Below, in pieces: positions 11,709 through 21,371 of a stretch of 53,025 nucleotides of DNA; positions within the stretch are counted from its first letter, which is position 1; each line of letters begins with the position of its first letter. A model generated the notes under the pieces. That model was not told the origin of the DNA. It did no database searches and worked only from the letters and a program-made list of their open reading frames with translations. The stretch comes from an uncultured Alphaproteobacteria bacterium (GTDB lineage: Bacteria; Pseudomonadota; Alphaproteobacteria; HIMB59; GCA-002718135). The position numbers and the translations under genes are program-made. Location of the stretch: positions 1 to 53,025 of the forward strand of contig CACJAV010000009.1 in assembly GCA_902591485.1 (NCBI GenBank), in the 5' to 3' direction.

Positions 11709-12368
11709 ATGAAATTTTTCGTAGATACAGCAGATATAAAACAAATTGAAGAACTTATCCCAACTGGATTCGTAAACGGCGTTACAACAAATCCATCACT
11801 TATTGCAAAAAATGGTGATGATATGGCGAAAACTATCAAGGCAATTTGTTCTATCGTTGATGGTCCCGTTAGCGCAGAGGTTACTGCTACTGATTTTGAT
11901 ACGATGTTACAAGAAGGAGATTACCTAGCTTCTCTTGCTAAAAATGTTGCAGTAAAGGTTCCGTTGACACCAAATGGTCTTCGAACTTGTAAAACCCTAC
12001 GAGAGAAAAATATCATGGTTAATGTGACTTTGTGTTTCACTGCAGCACAAGCGTTATTAGCTGCAAAAGCAGGTGCTTCTTTTATATCTCCCTTTGTGGG
12101 CAGACTTGATGATCTAGGAGAAAATGGAATGGATCTTATAGAAGACATTGTAGATATTTATGATAACTATGATTTTGATACAGAAGTTCTAGTAGCGTCC
12201 GTGCGATCTACCCAGCATATCATTGATGCGGCAGTTATAGGAGCTGACGTAGCAACATTACCCCCAAAAGTCATCCATGAATTATATAACCACCCTTTAA
12301 CTGAAAAGGGATTAAATGCCTTTTTGGACGATTGGAAAAAAACAGGACAATCTATCCTTCCTAAATAA
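11709..12368 (+). CDS. tal: Transaldolase, small TalC/FSA-type
   Basis: 219 residues, matching the short class of transaldolases. The Schiff-base lysine is K83 in VAVKVPLT, and the N-terminal FVDTAD and GVTTNPS strands are conserved. The residue at the position that separates the two activities is F129 (SPFVGRLDD); fructose-6-phosphate aldolases have Tyr there (E. coli FsaA Y131), whereas true transaldolases have Phe. Transaldolase in the non-oxidative pentose phosphate pathway is therefore the better call, although automated annotation may say fructose-6-phosphate aldolase. It is followed immediately by DUF484 (TAAATG, no gap). Confidence 0.94.
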   Translation: MKFFVDTADIKQIEELIPTGFVNGVTTNPSLIAKNGDDMAKTIKAICSIVDGPVSAEVTATDFDTMLQEGDYLASLAKNVAVKVPLTPNGLRTCKTLREKNIMVNVTLCFTAAQALLAAKAGASFISPFVGRLDDLGENGMDLIEDIVDIYDNYDFDTEVLVASVRSTQHIIDAAVIGADVATLPPKVIHELYNHPLTEKGLNAFLDDWKKTGQSILPK

Positions 12369-13034
12369 ATGACAAGAAAAGATGACAACGGTTCTAATGA
12401 AGAACTTGTTAAAAATTTTCTAAAAAAAAATAAAAACTTTTTTATCAAACATCCTGAACTTTTAAAAGAAATTCAATTTCCACTAAGAGATGAAGGATCA
12501 GATAAAGTAATTGACCTACAAGTATATCGTTACAAAAAAATCAATCAAGAAAACATTGATTTACAAAATCAAATGACCCAGATTTTGCTTGCAGGAAAAA
12601 GTCATATGCAATCACAAAAAAGAATTCTTAAATCATCACTTAAAATTTTAAATAGCAAATCACTAGTAAAAGTATTTAGTGTTATTTTATCAGACTTTAA
12701 AACCCTACTCGGATGTGATTATATTAACTGCTTTAGTACGAATAACAATATTGATCTCAACGAAGTTCAAAAATTAGATACACGCATAGCAAAAAGTTAT
12801 TTTCGTGAAAAAGCAATGACAAACTTAAATCAAAATCCAAAAGGTGTCTTGTTATTTTTTCCCAATAAATCAGCACAAATCAAATCCTATATTTTATTAA
12901 AAATTAATTATCAGGAAGATATGTTTATTGTTGCTATGGGATCAAAAGATATCAATAAATTTAATCCTGATCAACAAGTTGATCTCATTGAATACTTAAT
13001 TAAGATTATAGAAATTAAAATTAACCAATTATAA
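12369..13034 (+). CDS. DUF484 family protein
   Basis: 221 residues. The N-terminus shows the family pattern of a short helix and then FFIKHPELLKEIQFP, followed by a VIDLQVYRYKKINQEN helix and a GAF-like C-terminal half. The function is unknown. In many proteobacteria DUF484 lies just before xerC, but here xerC is absent and a DUF1737 gene follows after a 9-base gap carrying AAGGAG. It is directly adjacent to the tal stop, so the two are probably cotranscribed. The many Lys and Asn codons match the local AT-rich composition. Confidence 0.87.
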   Translation: MTRKDDNGSNEELVKNFLKKNKNFFIKHPELLKEIQFPLRDEGSDKVIDLQVYRYKKINQENIDLQNQMTQILLAGKSHMQSQKRILKSSLKILNSKSLVKVFSVILSDFKTLLGCDYINCFSTNNNIDLNEVQKLDTRIAKSYFREKAMTNLNQNPKGVLLFFPNKSAQIKSYILLKINYQEDMFIVAMGSKDINKFNPDQQVDLIEYLIKIIEIKINQL

Positions 13035-13043
13035 GGAGCATAC

Positions 13044-13250
13044 ATGAAAGGTTATAGATTTATTACAGATGATGATACTTCAGAATTTTGTCACCGCGTA
13101 ACTGAAGCACTATCGAATGGATGGATATTACACGGAGAACCTCAAATGACATTTGATAAAAAAAGAGGAGTAATGCGATGTGGTCAAGCAGTGATAAAAA
13201 ATGCTCCTAAAAAAAAATATTCAAAAAAGATGTCACTGAGCTCTATTTAA
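13044..13250 (+). CDS. DUF1737 small protein
   Basis: 68 residues. The first 55 match the DUF1737 pattern: YRFITDDD, then FCHRVTEAL and NGWILHGEP, then MTFD and GQAVIK. A basic KKKYSKK tail follows. The function is unknown. A good Shine-Dalgarno (AAGGAG) sits 6-7 bases before the ATG, which supports expression despite the small size. It follows DUF484 in the place where xerC is usually found in related genomes. Confidence 0.85.
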   Translation: MKGYRFITDDDTSEFCHRVTEALSNGWILHGEPQMTFDKKRGVMRCGQAVIKNAPKKKYSKKMSLSSI

Positions 13251-13288
13251 TTTTTTTTAGAAACATACAAATTTAATAAACAATAAAA

Positions 13289-14602
13289 ATGTCTGATAGA
13301 GCTTCCATTAGCAATATTGTAAAATTATCAATTCCAATTTTTTTTGCTAATCTTGTTATTCCCTTAGTAGCCATTGTTGATACAGGACTTATGGGCAATC
13401 TTGATAATGGAAGTTATCTAACAGCTACAAGTATTGCGACTAGTGTATTTTCCCTAATTTTCTGGAGTTTTGGTTTTCTTCGAATGGGCACAACTGGCAT
13501 GGTTGCACAAGCGCATGGCTCAAAAAACTATGATGAGATTGTTAATTTAGTTTTTCGAAATATTGCTTTTGTCATTCTTATTTCCTTACTTTTAATTTTT
13601 TTTCAAAGATATATTTTTATAATTTCATTAAACGTTTTTGAATTGTCATCCGAGACTACAAAATATTTTAAAGAATATTTTGAGTTACGCATCTACTCCT
13701 CTTTTGGTGAGTTAACGATCTATATAATCACTGGATTATTCATTGGCTTACAAAGAACAACTGTATCAAGTGTAGTAGTTGGCTTTTTTTCGATAACTAA
13801 TATTTTATTAAGTTTATTATTTGTGGTCTACTTTGATTTAGATGTACAAGGTGTTGCTCTTGGAACATTAGTATCATCAAGCTTAACATCTATAATTTTT
13901 TTATGTTACACATTCTTTGAATTACAAAAATTTACATCCATAAAAATAAATCTAGAAAAAATATTTAATCTTAAAAAAATTACAAAATTATTTAATATCA
14001 ATTTTGATATATTTATTAGATCAGCTTTTCTAACGTTTTCTTTTCTCTTTTTTACCTATTTAGGAAACACCATTAGTGAAGATGTGGTGGCAGCCAATAC
14101 TATTTTACTAAACCTTATTATGTTATCGGCTTTTATTTTAGATGCGTATGCATTTTCAACAGAGGGGATAGTAGGGTATTCTATTGGTTCCAAAGATAAA
14201 AAACTCCTTACCAATGTTATTAAAAATTCATTTATCTTGAGCGCAACAACAGGTTTGTTAATTTCTATTGTTTATCTCTTTGGCAAAAATCATTTCATCT
14301 CTATTATGACGGACTTAACTGATATTAAAAATTTAAGCTTATCCCATTCCTATTGGGTGGTGCTCATTCCCTTTCTTTCCTCTTTTTGTTTTCAATTTGA
14401 TGGTATTTTTATAGGGGCATCACAAACAAAAGAATTACGAAATGCAATGATTATATCTGTAGCTATTTATATAGTATGCGCCCTATTTCTTGCAGAAACA
14501 CTAGGTAATTCAGGCTTATGGATATCTCTTTCAATCTTTTTTGCCTTGAGAGCATTATCTTTATTCTATTTCTTACCAAGAATTTATCAGCGAGTTCGAT
14601 AA
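13289..14602 (+). CDS. MATE family efflux transporter
   Basis: 437 residues, almost entirely hydrophobic, with about 12 membrane segments in two repeated halves. The N-terminus (ISNIVKLSIPIFFANLVIPLVAIVDTGLMG) has the proline, Asp-Thr and Gly pattern of the first MATE helix, and RMGTTGMVAQAHG lies in the first cytoplasmic loop region. It probably exports drugs or metabolites using a Na+ or H+ gradient. Substrate is not predictable; DinF-like members share this layout. It converges on the next gene with 30 bases between stops and no clear terminator. Confidence 0.93.
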   Translation: MSDRASISNIVKLSIPIFFANLVIPLVAIVDTGLMGNLDNGSYLTATSIATSVFSLIFWSFGFLRMGTTGMVAQAHGSKNYDEIVNLVFRNIAFVILISLLLIFFQRYIFIISLNVFELSSETTKYFKEYFELRIYSSFGELTIYIITGLFIGLQRTTVSSVVVGFFSITNILLSLLFVVYFDLDVQGVALGTLVSSSLTSIIFLCYTFFELQKFTSIKINLEKIFNLKKITKLFNINFDIFIRSAFLTFSFLFFTYLGNTISEDVVAANTILLNLIMLSAFILDAYAFSTEGIVGYSIGSKDKKLLTNVIKNSFILSATTGLLISIVYLFGKNHFISIMTDLTDIKNLSLSHSYWVVLIPFLSSFCFQFDGIFIGASQTKELRNAMIISVAIYIVCALFLAETLGNSGLWISLSIFFALRALSLFYFLPRIYQRVR

Positions 14603-14632
14603 AGAAGCTGAATTAATGCTTACCTATAATTT

Positions 14633-15784
14633 CTAGTTTTTTTTACGCATCAAATAAACTAGGCAACAACCATTAAATCCCCATATGGTGCAAAGCACAT
14701 ACATATTAAAAGTTAATCCTAAATATTGCGCTGTATAACCAACAATAGCTGGACCAAAAATAAATCCAGAAAACCCAAGTGTTGTAATATTAGAGATAGT
14801 AAGAGAAATTGGATCTGTTGATACTTTAATAGCTTGTCTAATAACTATTGCTGCAAAATTCGCCGTGAATAAACCAAAAATAATTAATCCTGGAATGATG
14901 AAGTATAAGTTTGACGTAAGAATGCATATAAATAATATTGATGATCCAATTGCAGATAGATATCCACCAACAACTTTTTCTCCAAGATATTTTATAAATG
15001 TACTTGCTGATAACCTTGCTACTATTTCTCCAGCATTAAAAAATACTATTACTAGTCCTCCCAAAAATAAAGGTGCTAATAAATCTTTTGTAAGCCACAG
15101 AGAGGACCAATCAATAATGATACCTATTGTAGCAAAGTTAAACATTAATAAGATACCAAAGATTAAAATGTGACTTTTTGGAAATTCAAATCTAGAAATG
15201 GAGTCATTAGTGTCCTCCTTTCTGGGGAGTCCAAAAAAATAAATAAATATAACGGAAAGCAAAATTAAAACTGCCATAACACCAAAGGTTATTTGTGGAT
15301 CAATATCTTGTCTAATGACGTATGCAGCCATTAAGGCGCCTGATAATGAACCGGCGCTGAAAAAAGCTTGGTACATCGGTGTGTAGATTTTCTTCGTTTT
15401 GCTTTCGATGTTTGATATTTGGGTTTGATTGCTTGGCAAAATAAAACCAATGGCTGCACCAAAAGGAATGGCAACAAGCATAAAACTGGAATAACTATTT
15501 ACTGTAACGAGAAGATAGGGGCAGAATGCTACTAAGGTTGTACCAATCATAACAATATTTTTGGTCCCAATTTTAGGAACAATAATTCTACCGGTTAATT
15601 GATTAATTATTAAATTTACAATTCCAAATATAAAAAGCCATAGACCTAAATCTGTCTCTACTAAATCTAGGCGATCTAAATTCCAGGGGATATAAACAAA
15701 ATATATGCCTAGTGTAAAAAAAAAGATGTAGGCATTTTGCATACACGAAGCCAAAGCTTTACGATAAATTTTTTGATTTTCCAT
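14633..15784 (-). CDS. MFS transporter
   Basis: 383 residues with about 12 predicted membrane segments. It shows the general major-facilitator layout, with a short loop between helices 2 and 3 (TGRIIVPKIGTKN) and a central cytoplasmic loop near residue 195 (PRKEDTNDSISRF). It resembles the YbjJ/FucP-like group but no substrate can be assigned. It is transcribed in the direction of the polyamine operon's end but is separated from patD by 86 AT-rich bases, so it may be a separate unit or a weakly linked downstream gene. Confidence 0.9.
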   Translation of the reverse strand: MENQKIYRKALASCMQNAYIFFFTLGIYFVYIPWNLDRLDLVETDLGLWLFIFGIVNLIINQLTGRIIVPKIGTKNIVMIGTTLVAFCPYLLVTVNSYSSFMLVAIPFGAAIGFILPSNQTQISNIESKTKKIYTPMYQAFFSAGSLSGALMAAYVIRQDIDPQITFGVMAVLILLSVIFIYFFGLPRKEDTNDSISRFEFPKSHILIFGILLMFNFATIGIIIDWSSLWLTKDLLAPLFLGGLVIVFFNAGEIVARLSASTFIKYLGEKVVGGYLSAIGSSILFICILTSNLYFIIPGLIIFGLFTANFAAIVIRQAIKVSTDPISLTISNITTLGFSGFIFGPAIVGYTAQYLGLTFNMYVLCTIWGFNGCCLVYLMRKKN

Positions 15785-15870
15785 TTAAAAGATTAAATGG
15801 GTTTATCTTTTTTAAAATATAAAAAAAGAATTAATTTAAATAAAGTATTGTTTAAATTTTATTTTAACAA

Positions 15871-17298
15871 TTACTCAATATTCACCATCACATGTCTTAT
15901 GTTGGTATAATCTTCCAAAGCAAAAGAAGATAAATCTTTTCCATAACCAGAAGATTTTACTCCTCCATGAGGCATTTCAGTTGTTAGCATAAAGTGAGTG
16001 TTTACCCATGTACAACCATATTGTAACTGCGCAGCAGTTTTCATTCCTTTTTTAATATCTTTTGTCCAAACAGATGATGCCAAACCATACTTCGTATCAT
16101 TTGCCCAATTAACTGCATCATCAACATTACTAAACGGTGTTACTGATACAACAGGGCCAAATACTTCATTTTTAGCAATATCATCATCATGTTTTGCGCC
16201 GGCAATTACTGTTGGTTTATAAAAGTTTCCTTTCTCACCTAATTGAGATCCTCCAGTAGTAATCTCAATGTGTTTTAGAGACTTTGCTGCCTCAACAAAA
16301 TTGGAAACTCTGCTTAAATGTTCTTGAGTGATAAGCGGTGGTATTTCATTTTTTTCATCTTCATCATTTGCCAAACCGATTGAGGATACTGCAGAAGACA
16401 AATCAGCAACAACATTGTCATAAACTTTTTTATCAGCAAATATCCTGCAGGCAGCCGTACAATCTTGCCCTGCATTATAATATCCAAATGCTCTTATTCC
16501 CTCAATTAATTGATCAATATCAGCATCATCATAAACTATAACAGGTGCCTTACCGCCTAATTCTAAATGTGTTTTTTTAATACTTCTGCTAGCTGCCTCT
16601 AAAACTTTAGAACCTGTTGCGATATCTCCTGTTAACGAAATCATATTAACATCTTGATGATTAATTAAAGATGATCCAACAGTCTCTCCAATTCCATACA
16701 CAATGTTCACAACTCCTTCAGGAAATACTTCTGCTAATAATTCACTAATAAAAAAAGTTGTAAGAGGTGTCTGCTCAGATGGTTTAAGGACAACTGTGTT
16801 TCCTGCTGCTAAAGCAGGTCCTAATTTCCAAGCAGCCATCATTAAAGGATAATTCCACGGGGCAATTGAAGCTATAACTCCAATTGGATCTCGTCTTATC
16901 ATACTTGTAAATCCTGCCATGTACTCACCTGCGGCAGCACCTGGCATATTTCTGCAAGCTCCAGCATAGAATCTAAATACATCTGATATGGCAGGTAATT
17001 CATCATTTAATGCCAAGTGAAAAGGTTTACCCGTATTAAGAGATTCTAATTTTGCAATCTCTTCTGCTTTACTATCAATTAAGTCGGCAAGCTTTAGTAA
17101 CATTCCTGAACGATCTGCTGGAGTAGTCTTGGACCATGTTGCAAATGCTTTTTTTGCTGCAGACACAGCTTTATTTACCTGTTCTTCACTTGATTGAGGA
17201 ACCTCAACAATTAATTCTGAATTGACCGGATTAATAATTTTTTCTGGAGTAGAATCTCCTTGAATTAATTCATTATTAATTAAAATATTTGTTTTCAT
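15871..17298 (-). CDS. patD: Gamma-aminobutyraldehyde dehydrogenase PatD
   Basis: 475 residues, one longer than E. coli PatD, and similar along the whole length. The catalytic cysteine is C280 (GQDCTAACR) and the general-base glutamate is E246 (LELGGK), the same numbers as in E. coli PatD. The [13 protein letters not shown] segment and the [13 protein letters not shown] end are also shared. It oxidises 4-aminobutyraldehyde, from putrescine transamination, to GABA with NAD+. A strong AAGGAGG lies 3-4 bases before the start, in the 12-base gap after ydcV. Its place after the four transporter genes matches the E. coli ydcSTUV-patD order. No putrescine aminotransferase is seen in the window. Confidence 0.96.
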   Translation of the reverse strand: MKTNILINNELIQGDSTPEKIINPVNSELIVEVPQSSEEQVNKAVSAAKKAFATWSKTTPADRSGMLLKLADLIDSKAEEIAKLESLNTGKPFHLALNDELPAISDVFRFYAGACRNMPGAAAGEYMAGFTSMIRRDPIGVIASIAPWNYPLMMAAWKLGPALAAGNTVVLKPSEQTPLTTFFISELLAEVFPEGVVNIVYGIGETVGSSLINHQDVNMISLTGDIATGSKVLEAASRSIKKTHLELGGKAPVIVYDDADIDQLIEGIRAFGYYNAGQDCTAACRIFADKKVYDNVVADLSSAVSSIGLANDEDEKNEIPPLITQEHLSRVSNFVEAAKSLKHIEITTGGSQLGEKGNFYKPTVIAGAKHDDDIAKNEVFGPVVSVTPFSNVDDAVNWANDTKYGLASSVWTKDIKKGMKTAAQLQYGCTWVNTHFMLTTEMPHGGVKSSGYGKDLSSFALEDYTNIRHVMVNIE

Positions 17299-17310
17299 TC
17301 TTCCTCCTTA

Positions 17311-18135
17311 TTATTTTGATGAACCGTCTGTGTCTGTCGTATTCCTTGTCATATAACTTGCATATAAAATTGGTATAAAGGTAATACAAATTATAAAAAC
17401 TGCAACAACATTCGTTATTGGTCTTTGTCTTGGTCGTATCAATTCTGATAACATCCATATTGGTAAAGTTGTTTGTTGACCTGCAGTAAATGTAGTAACA
17501 ATAACCTCATCAAATGATAAAGCAAACGCTAGCATTCCTCCTGCCAAAATTGCTGTGCCTAAATTTGGTAAAATAACATAAAAAAAAGTTTGAATATTAT
17601 TTGCCCCTAGATCCATTGAGGCTTGTATGAGGTTAGGTGAACTTCGTCTCAAACGAGCAACAACATTATTGTACACAACAACCATACAAAAAGTTGCATG
17701 ACCAATTATAATTGTCCACGTGCTAAATGGAATACCCGCAACACCAAAAGCACTTCGAAGTGAAATGCCTGTTATGATTCCAGGTAGTGCAATCGGTAAA
17801 ATTATTAAAAGAGTGATATAATCTCTGCCAAAAAAACTTGCTTTAAATAGTGCTGCTGCCGCTAACGTTCCAAGTACTATCGCTGATAGGGTTGAAATAA
17901 GAGCCACTTGTAATGATAGCCCAACAGCATTCCATATATCTTCTCTTCCTAAAACAATTGAGAACCATTTCAGAGTATAACCAGGCGGTGGAAATTGGTA
18001 GGATTTATCCTCAGTTGTAAATGCATATAAAATAATGAAAAAAAGAGGAACATGTAAAAATAAAATTCCAAAGATAGCTCCAATTTTAAGGCCTAAAGAC
18101 GCTTCATTTAAATTTTTCTTTTTTCTAAAGAGCAT
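17311..18135 (-). CDS. ydcV: Polyamine ABC transporter permease (PotC/YdcV-like)
   Basis: 274 residues with six membrane segments. The permease EAA loop is visible as SMDLGANNIQTFFYVILPNLGTAIL at about 180-205 (only part quoted). It is the second membrane subunit of a spermidine/putrescine-type importer. The start overlaps ydcU by 11 bases, so they are translationally coupled. The gene order SBP, ATPase, permease, permease, dehydrogenase matches ydcSTUV-patD, which supports YdcV over PotC. Confidence 0.93.
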   Translation of the reverse strand: MLFRKKKNLNEASLGLKIGAIFGILFLHVPLFFIILYAFTTEDKSYQFPPPGYTLKWFSIVLGREDIWNAVGLSLQVALISTLSAIVLGTLAAAALFKASFFGRDYITLLIILPIALPGIITGISLRSAFGVAGIPFSTWTIIIGHATFCMVVVYNNVVARLRRSSPNLIQASMDLGANNIQTFFYVILPNLGTAILAGGMLAFALSFDEVIVTTFTAGQQTTLPIWMLSELIRPRQRPITNVVAVFIICITFIPILYASYMTRNTTDTDGSSK

Positions 18136-19042
18136 TGAACGCTCCTAATTTTTTTGCAAAATATATATAAACTGCCATTACTGCAATTGGGACAAGTGAG
18201 AAAGCTGCTGCTAATGGAATATTACCAGCTGTTCCTTGATGTGTGTATACAGCTTGACCAATAAAAAATTTAGAAGTCCCAATGATATATGGAATAATAT
18301 AATCTCCTAATGTAAGTGAAAATGTAAAAATTGATCCAGCTGCAATTCCTGGCAAAGCAAGAGGAAGTATAACCTTATAGAATGTTTGCCTTTTAGTTGC
18401 ACCAAGATCATAGCTTGCGTTGATAAGTGAATTTGGCACTCTCTCTAAAGAAGCTTGGATAGGTAAAATCATAAATGGTAACCAAATGTAGGTAAAAACT
18501 AAAAACATACCAAGATATGAAATAGATAATGAAGGACCGCCGATGACTGGCAAAGCGAGGATTGCTTCAAGCAACCAAGTTAAATGTAGCTTTGCTAAAA
18601 ACCAACTTATAATGCCTTCTTTGGCCAAAATTAATTTCCATGAATAAACACGTACTAAATAGCTAGACCATAATGGAAGCATTATAGCTAAATAAAAGAA
18701 AACTTTAATTTTTGGAGTTGTATATTTTGCCATGTAATAAGCAATTGGAAAACCAATTATAGCAGCACCTAAAGAAACAACTGATGCTAACATAACCGTT
18801 CTTATTAAAATATCAATATTGGCAGGGGAACTAAATAACTCAATAATTGTACTAAGAGATATTTTGTAAACTACTTTTCCAGTAAATCCATCAAGATAAA
18901 AAAGAGAATGAAATAAAAAAACTATCAAAGAACCAAGATATATTATTCCAAGCCATAGCAGTGGTGGAAGTAAAAATAACAAAAGTAATATGTGCTTATT
19001 ACGATATAAATAGTTAGAGAAATTTTCTAAGGCACTAGTCAT
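18125..19042 (-). CDS. ydcU: Polyamine ABC transporter permease (PotB/YdcU-like)
   Basis: 305 residues with six membrane segments and the EAA loop ASYDLGATKRQTFYKV at about 208-223, which docks on the ATPase. It pairs with YdcV to form the membrane channel. The start overlaps the ATPase gene by 8 bases. Substrate preference (putrescine or another polyamine) is inferred from the operon, since permeases of this family are not diagnostic. Confidence 0.93.
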   Translation of the reverse strand: MTSALENFSNYLYRNKHILLLLFLLPPLLWLGIIYLGSLIVFLFHSLFYLDGFTGKVVYKISLSTIIELFSSPANIDILIRTVMLASVVSLGAAIIGFPIAYYMAKYTTPKIKVFFYLAIMLPLWSSYLVRVYSWKLILAKEGIISWFLAKLHLTWLLEAILALPVIGGPSLSISYLGMFLVFTYIWLPFMILPIQASLERVPNSLINASYDLGATKRQTFYKVILPLALPGIAAGSIFTFSLTLGDYIIPYIIGTSKFFIGQAVYTHQGTAGNIPLAAAFSLVPIAVMAVYIYFAKKLGAFNAL

Positions 19043-20045
19043 TTATATTTGTAATATCTATTTTATCCCAAGATAATTCAAGATTATCACCAAGATTAAT
19101 TTTAAATGTATTTTGTGTATCAACATAGTGTAAAGCTGTTAGTGTGAGATCATTCGCTTTACATAGAATTTTATAATAAGATCCTTGAAATTGTATATCA
19201 GTAACAACAACCTTTGCATTAAATTCACTTTTAGAATCTTGTTCATTATTAATTTTAATATTTTCTGGTCTGATTGAAAAAGCAGAATTATAATTAAATA
19301 GCTCAGCTGCTAATTGTTTTGAAACTAATGAAGTGGTTCCTATAAAATCTGCTACAAAAGCAGTTTTAGGATTCTTATAAATATTATCAGGTGTATCTAC
19401 TTGTTCTATCTTTCCGTCATTAAAGATTGCTATTCTATCACTCATACTTAATGCTTCTTGTTGATCATGTGTTACATATATGAAAGTAATTTGGAATTGA
19501 CGTTGAAGGTTTTTTAGCTCAATTTGCATTTGTTCTCGCAATTTTAAATCCAATGCACCCAATGGCTCGTCCAATAGTAAAATCTTTGGCTTATTAATCA
19601 AAGATCTTGCTAATGCTACTCTTTGACGTTGACCACCTGAGAGTTCACTTGGTTTTCTTTTTTCATAGCCTTTTAGCTTTACTGTGGAGAGAATTTCCTC
19701 AACCTGAGATTCTTGTTCTATTTTTGGTATTTTTTTAATCTTTAAACTATAGCAAACATTTTCCTCCACATTCATATGAGGAAAAAGAGCATAATCTTGA
19801 AATACAGTATTAACATTTCTTTTAAATGGCGGAATGTCTGTTACGTTCTCATTAAATAGGCTTACGTTTCCTGAGTCAGGCTGCTCAAAACCACCAATTA
19901 CTTTTAAACAGGTCGTTTTTCCTGAGCCAGAAGGTCCTAATAATGAAAAAAATTCTCCATCATTAATTTCCAAATGTATGTTGTCTAAAGCAACAGTTTC
20001 ATTGAACTTTTTATTAATATTTTTTAACTCGAGGGCTTTAATCAT
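19035..20045 (-). CDS. ydcT: Polyamine ABC transporter ATPase (PotA/YdcT-like)
   Basis: 336 residues. Walker A is GPSGSGKTT at about 38-46, the signature motif is LSGGQRQR at about 133-140 and Walker B is ILLLDEP, followed by the H-loop in YVTHDQQEA. The C-terminal 100 residues form the TOBE-type regulatory domain of the PotA/MalK group. It powers uptake through YdcU and YdcV. It is separated from the binding-protein gene by 53 bases that contain a strong hairpin, a common way of making more binding protein than ATPase. Confidence 0.95.
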   Translation of the reverse strand: MIKALELKNINKKFNETVALDNIHLEINDGEFFSLLGPSGSGKTTCLKVIGGFEQPDSGNVSLFNENVTDIPPFKRNVNTVFQDYALFPHMNVEENVCYSLKIKKIPKIEQESQVEEILSTVKLKGYEKRKPSELSGGQRQRVALARSLINKPKILLLDEPLGALDLKLREQMQIELKNLQRQFQITFIYVTHDQQEALSMSDRIAIFNDGKIEQVDTPDNIYKNPKTAFVADFIGTTSLVSKQLAAELFNYNSAFSIRPENIKINNEQDSKSEFNAKVVVTDIQFQGSYYKILCKANDLTLTALHYVDTQNTFKINLGDNLELSWDKIDITNIND

Positions 20046-20064
20046 AAACTTATAAGGGATTTAA

Positions 20065-20087
20065 GGCGGGATAATTTATATCCCGCC
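20065..20087 (-). terminator. Strong hairpin between ydcS and ydcT
   Basis: A perfect 9-base inverted repeat, GGCGGGATA-ATTTA-TATCCCGCC, stands out as a GC-rich element in AT-rich surroundings. It lies 12 bases past the ydcS stop on the minus strand. The bases after it are TTAAATCCCTT, not a clean T-run, so full termination is unlikely. A partial terminator or a 3' stabilising hairpin that raises the level of the binding-protein mRNA relative to the transporter genes is the likely role. Confidence 0.72.
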
Positions 20088-20098
20088 AAAATTATATT

Positions 20099-21268
20099 TT
20101 ACCGACCGCCTAGAACAGCAATATAGTCAGTTACCCACTTATAGTATGGGATACAACTATCTTGCGTATCACATTTAGATACTGGAGTTTTCCAGAAATA
20201 AATTTTATCAAAGTTGTCCATACCGTTTATCTGACATGCATCTTGACCTTCTTGGTAAATACCTGCTGCTGGATCCATTAAACCTGTTCCACATTTTGAT
20301 GGAACTGATGGAACCGCACCAAACCAAACACCTAAGTCACTTTGTAGATTTGAACTTAATTGATGTTCCATCCACATGTAAGCACAATTTACGTTTTTAG
20401 ATTCAGAATGAACCATAGTAGTATCAGCCCAACCTGTAGCTCCTTCTTGAGGTATTACACTTGCAATAGGTTGCTCTGCTCCAACTAATAGATTTACTTG
20501 AAATGGCCATGAGCCAGATGCTACAAAACCTTCATTTGTAAAGTCGTCTATTTGCATAAATGCATCATGCCAATAACGACCTACCAATTCTCTTTGTTGC
20601 CTTAATAAATTTAATGAAGCTTGATATTGATCATTAGTTAACTCGTAAGGATCTTTAATGCCAAGCTCTGGTTGATGGTACATCAAATACATTGCTGCAT
20701 CTGCAATATGTATTGGCCCGTCAAAAGCTTGGACTCTTCCTTTATTAGATTTTCCATCTGATAAAGTTTGCTCTTCAAATACCAAACTCCAGCTAGTAGG
20801 TGCCTCAGAAATAGCATTTGTATTGTACATTAATACATTTGATCCCCACATGTATGGAGTACCGTAATGTTTTCCATCGACTGTATGCCATTCTGCACTT
20901 TGTAATCTAGGATCAATAGTATCCCAACTTGGGATTAAATCTGTATTGATTTCTTGAACTGTTCCTCCTGCGATTAAACGCAAGCTAGCATCACCTGATG
21001 CTGTAACAATATCGAAACCTCCTTCATTCATGAGAGCAACCATCTCGTCTGATGTGCCGGCAGTTTTAATATTTACCTTACATCCTGTATTGTTCTCATA
21101 TCCAGTGACCCAATCAAAAGCTTCCATTGTTTCACCTCTTTCTAAATATCCAGCCCAGGCTACAACGTTTAATTCTCCCTCTCCATCTCCAAGAGATTGA
21201 AGTGGGGCCGCATAAACCGAGAAAGAAAATAAAGAAATTATTAGACTTACAAAACTTAATTGTTTCAT
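20099..21268 (-). CDS. ydcS: Polyamine ABC transporter periplasmic binding protein (YdcS-like)
   Basis: 389 residues. A Sec signal peptide (MKQL, hydrophobic core, then FSVYAAP) is probably cut after residue 20. The mature protein aligns along its length with E. coli YdcS: WAGYLERGET, TSDEMVALM, DLVTASGDASLRLI in part, GTPYMWGSN, SNKGRVQAFDGPI, and the ending DYIAVLGGR. It would capture putrescine or a related polyamine in the periplasm. An ideal AAGGAGGA at 21272-21279 precedes the ATG by 3-4 bases, consistent with high expression. It is the first gene of the operon; the 103-base upstream region is very AT-rich and probably carries the promoter. Confidence 0.95.
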   Translation of the reverse strand: MKQLSFVSLIISLFSFSVYAAPLQSLGDGEGELNVVAWAGYLERGETMEAFDWVTGYENNTGCKVNIKTAGTSDEMVALMNEGGFDIVTASGDASLRLIAGGTVQEINTDLIPSWDTIDPRLQSAEWHTVDGKHYGTPYMWGSNVLMYNTNAISEAPTSWSLVFEEQTLSDGKSNKGRVQAFDGPIHIADAAMYLMYHQPELGIKDPYELTNDQYQASLNLLRQQRELVGRYWHDAFMQIDDFTNEGFVASGSWPFQVNLLVGAEQPIASVIPQEGATGWADTTMVHSESKNVNCAYMWMEHQLSSNLQSDLGVWFGAVPSVPSKCGTGLMDPAAGIYQEGQDACQINGMDNFDKIYFWKTPVSKCDTQDSCIPYYKWVTDYIAVLGGR

Positions 21269-21371
21269 GTTTCCTCCTTGAATTAATATAGTGTATTATT
21301 AATATATTATATAAATTTACCAGTAATAAATACTACTAATATATATATTATTCAGATTTTTAAAATGATAG

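Noticed and set aside
17276-17458. 60-residue Cys/Tyr-rich ORF near the end of ydcV
   Set aside because: It lies inside the well-supported ydcV frame and has no ribosome site or family.
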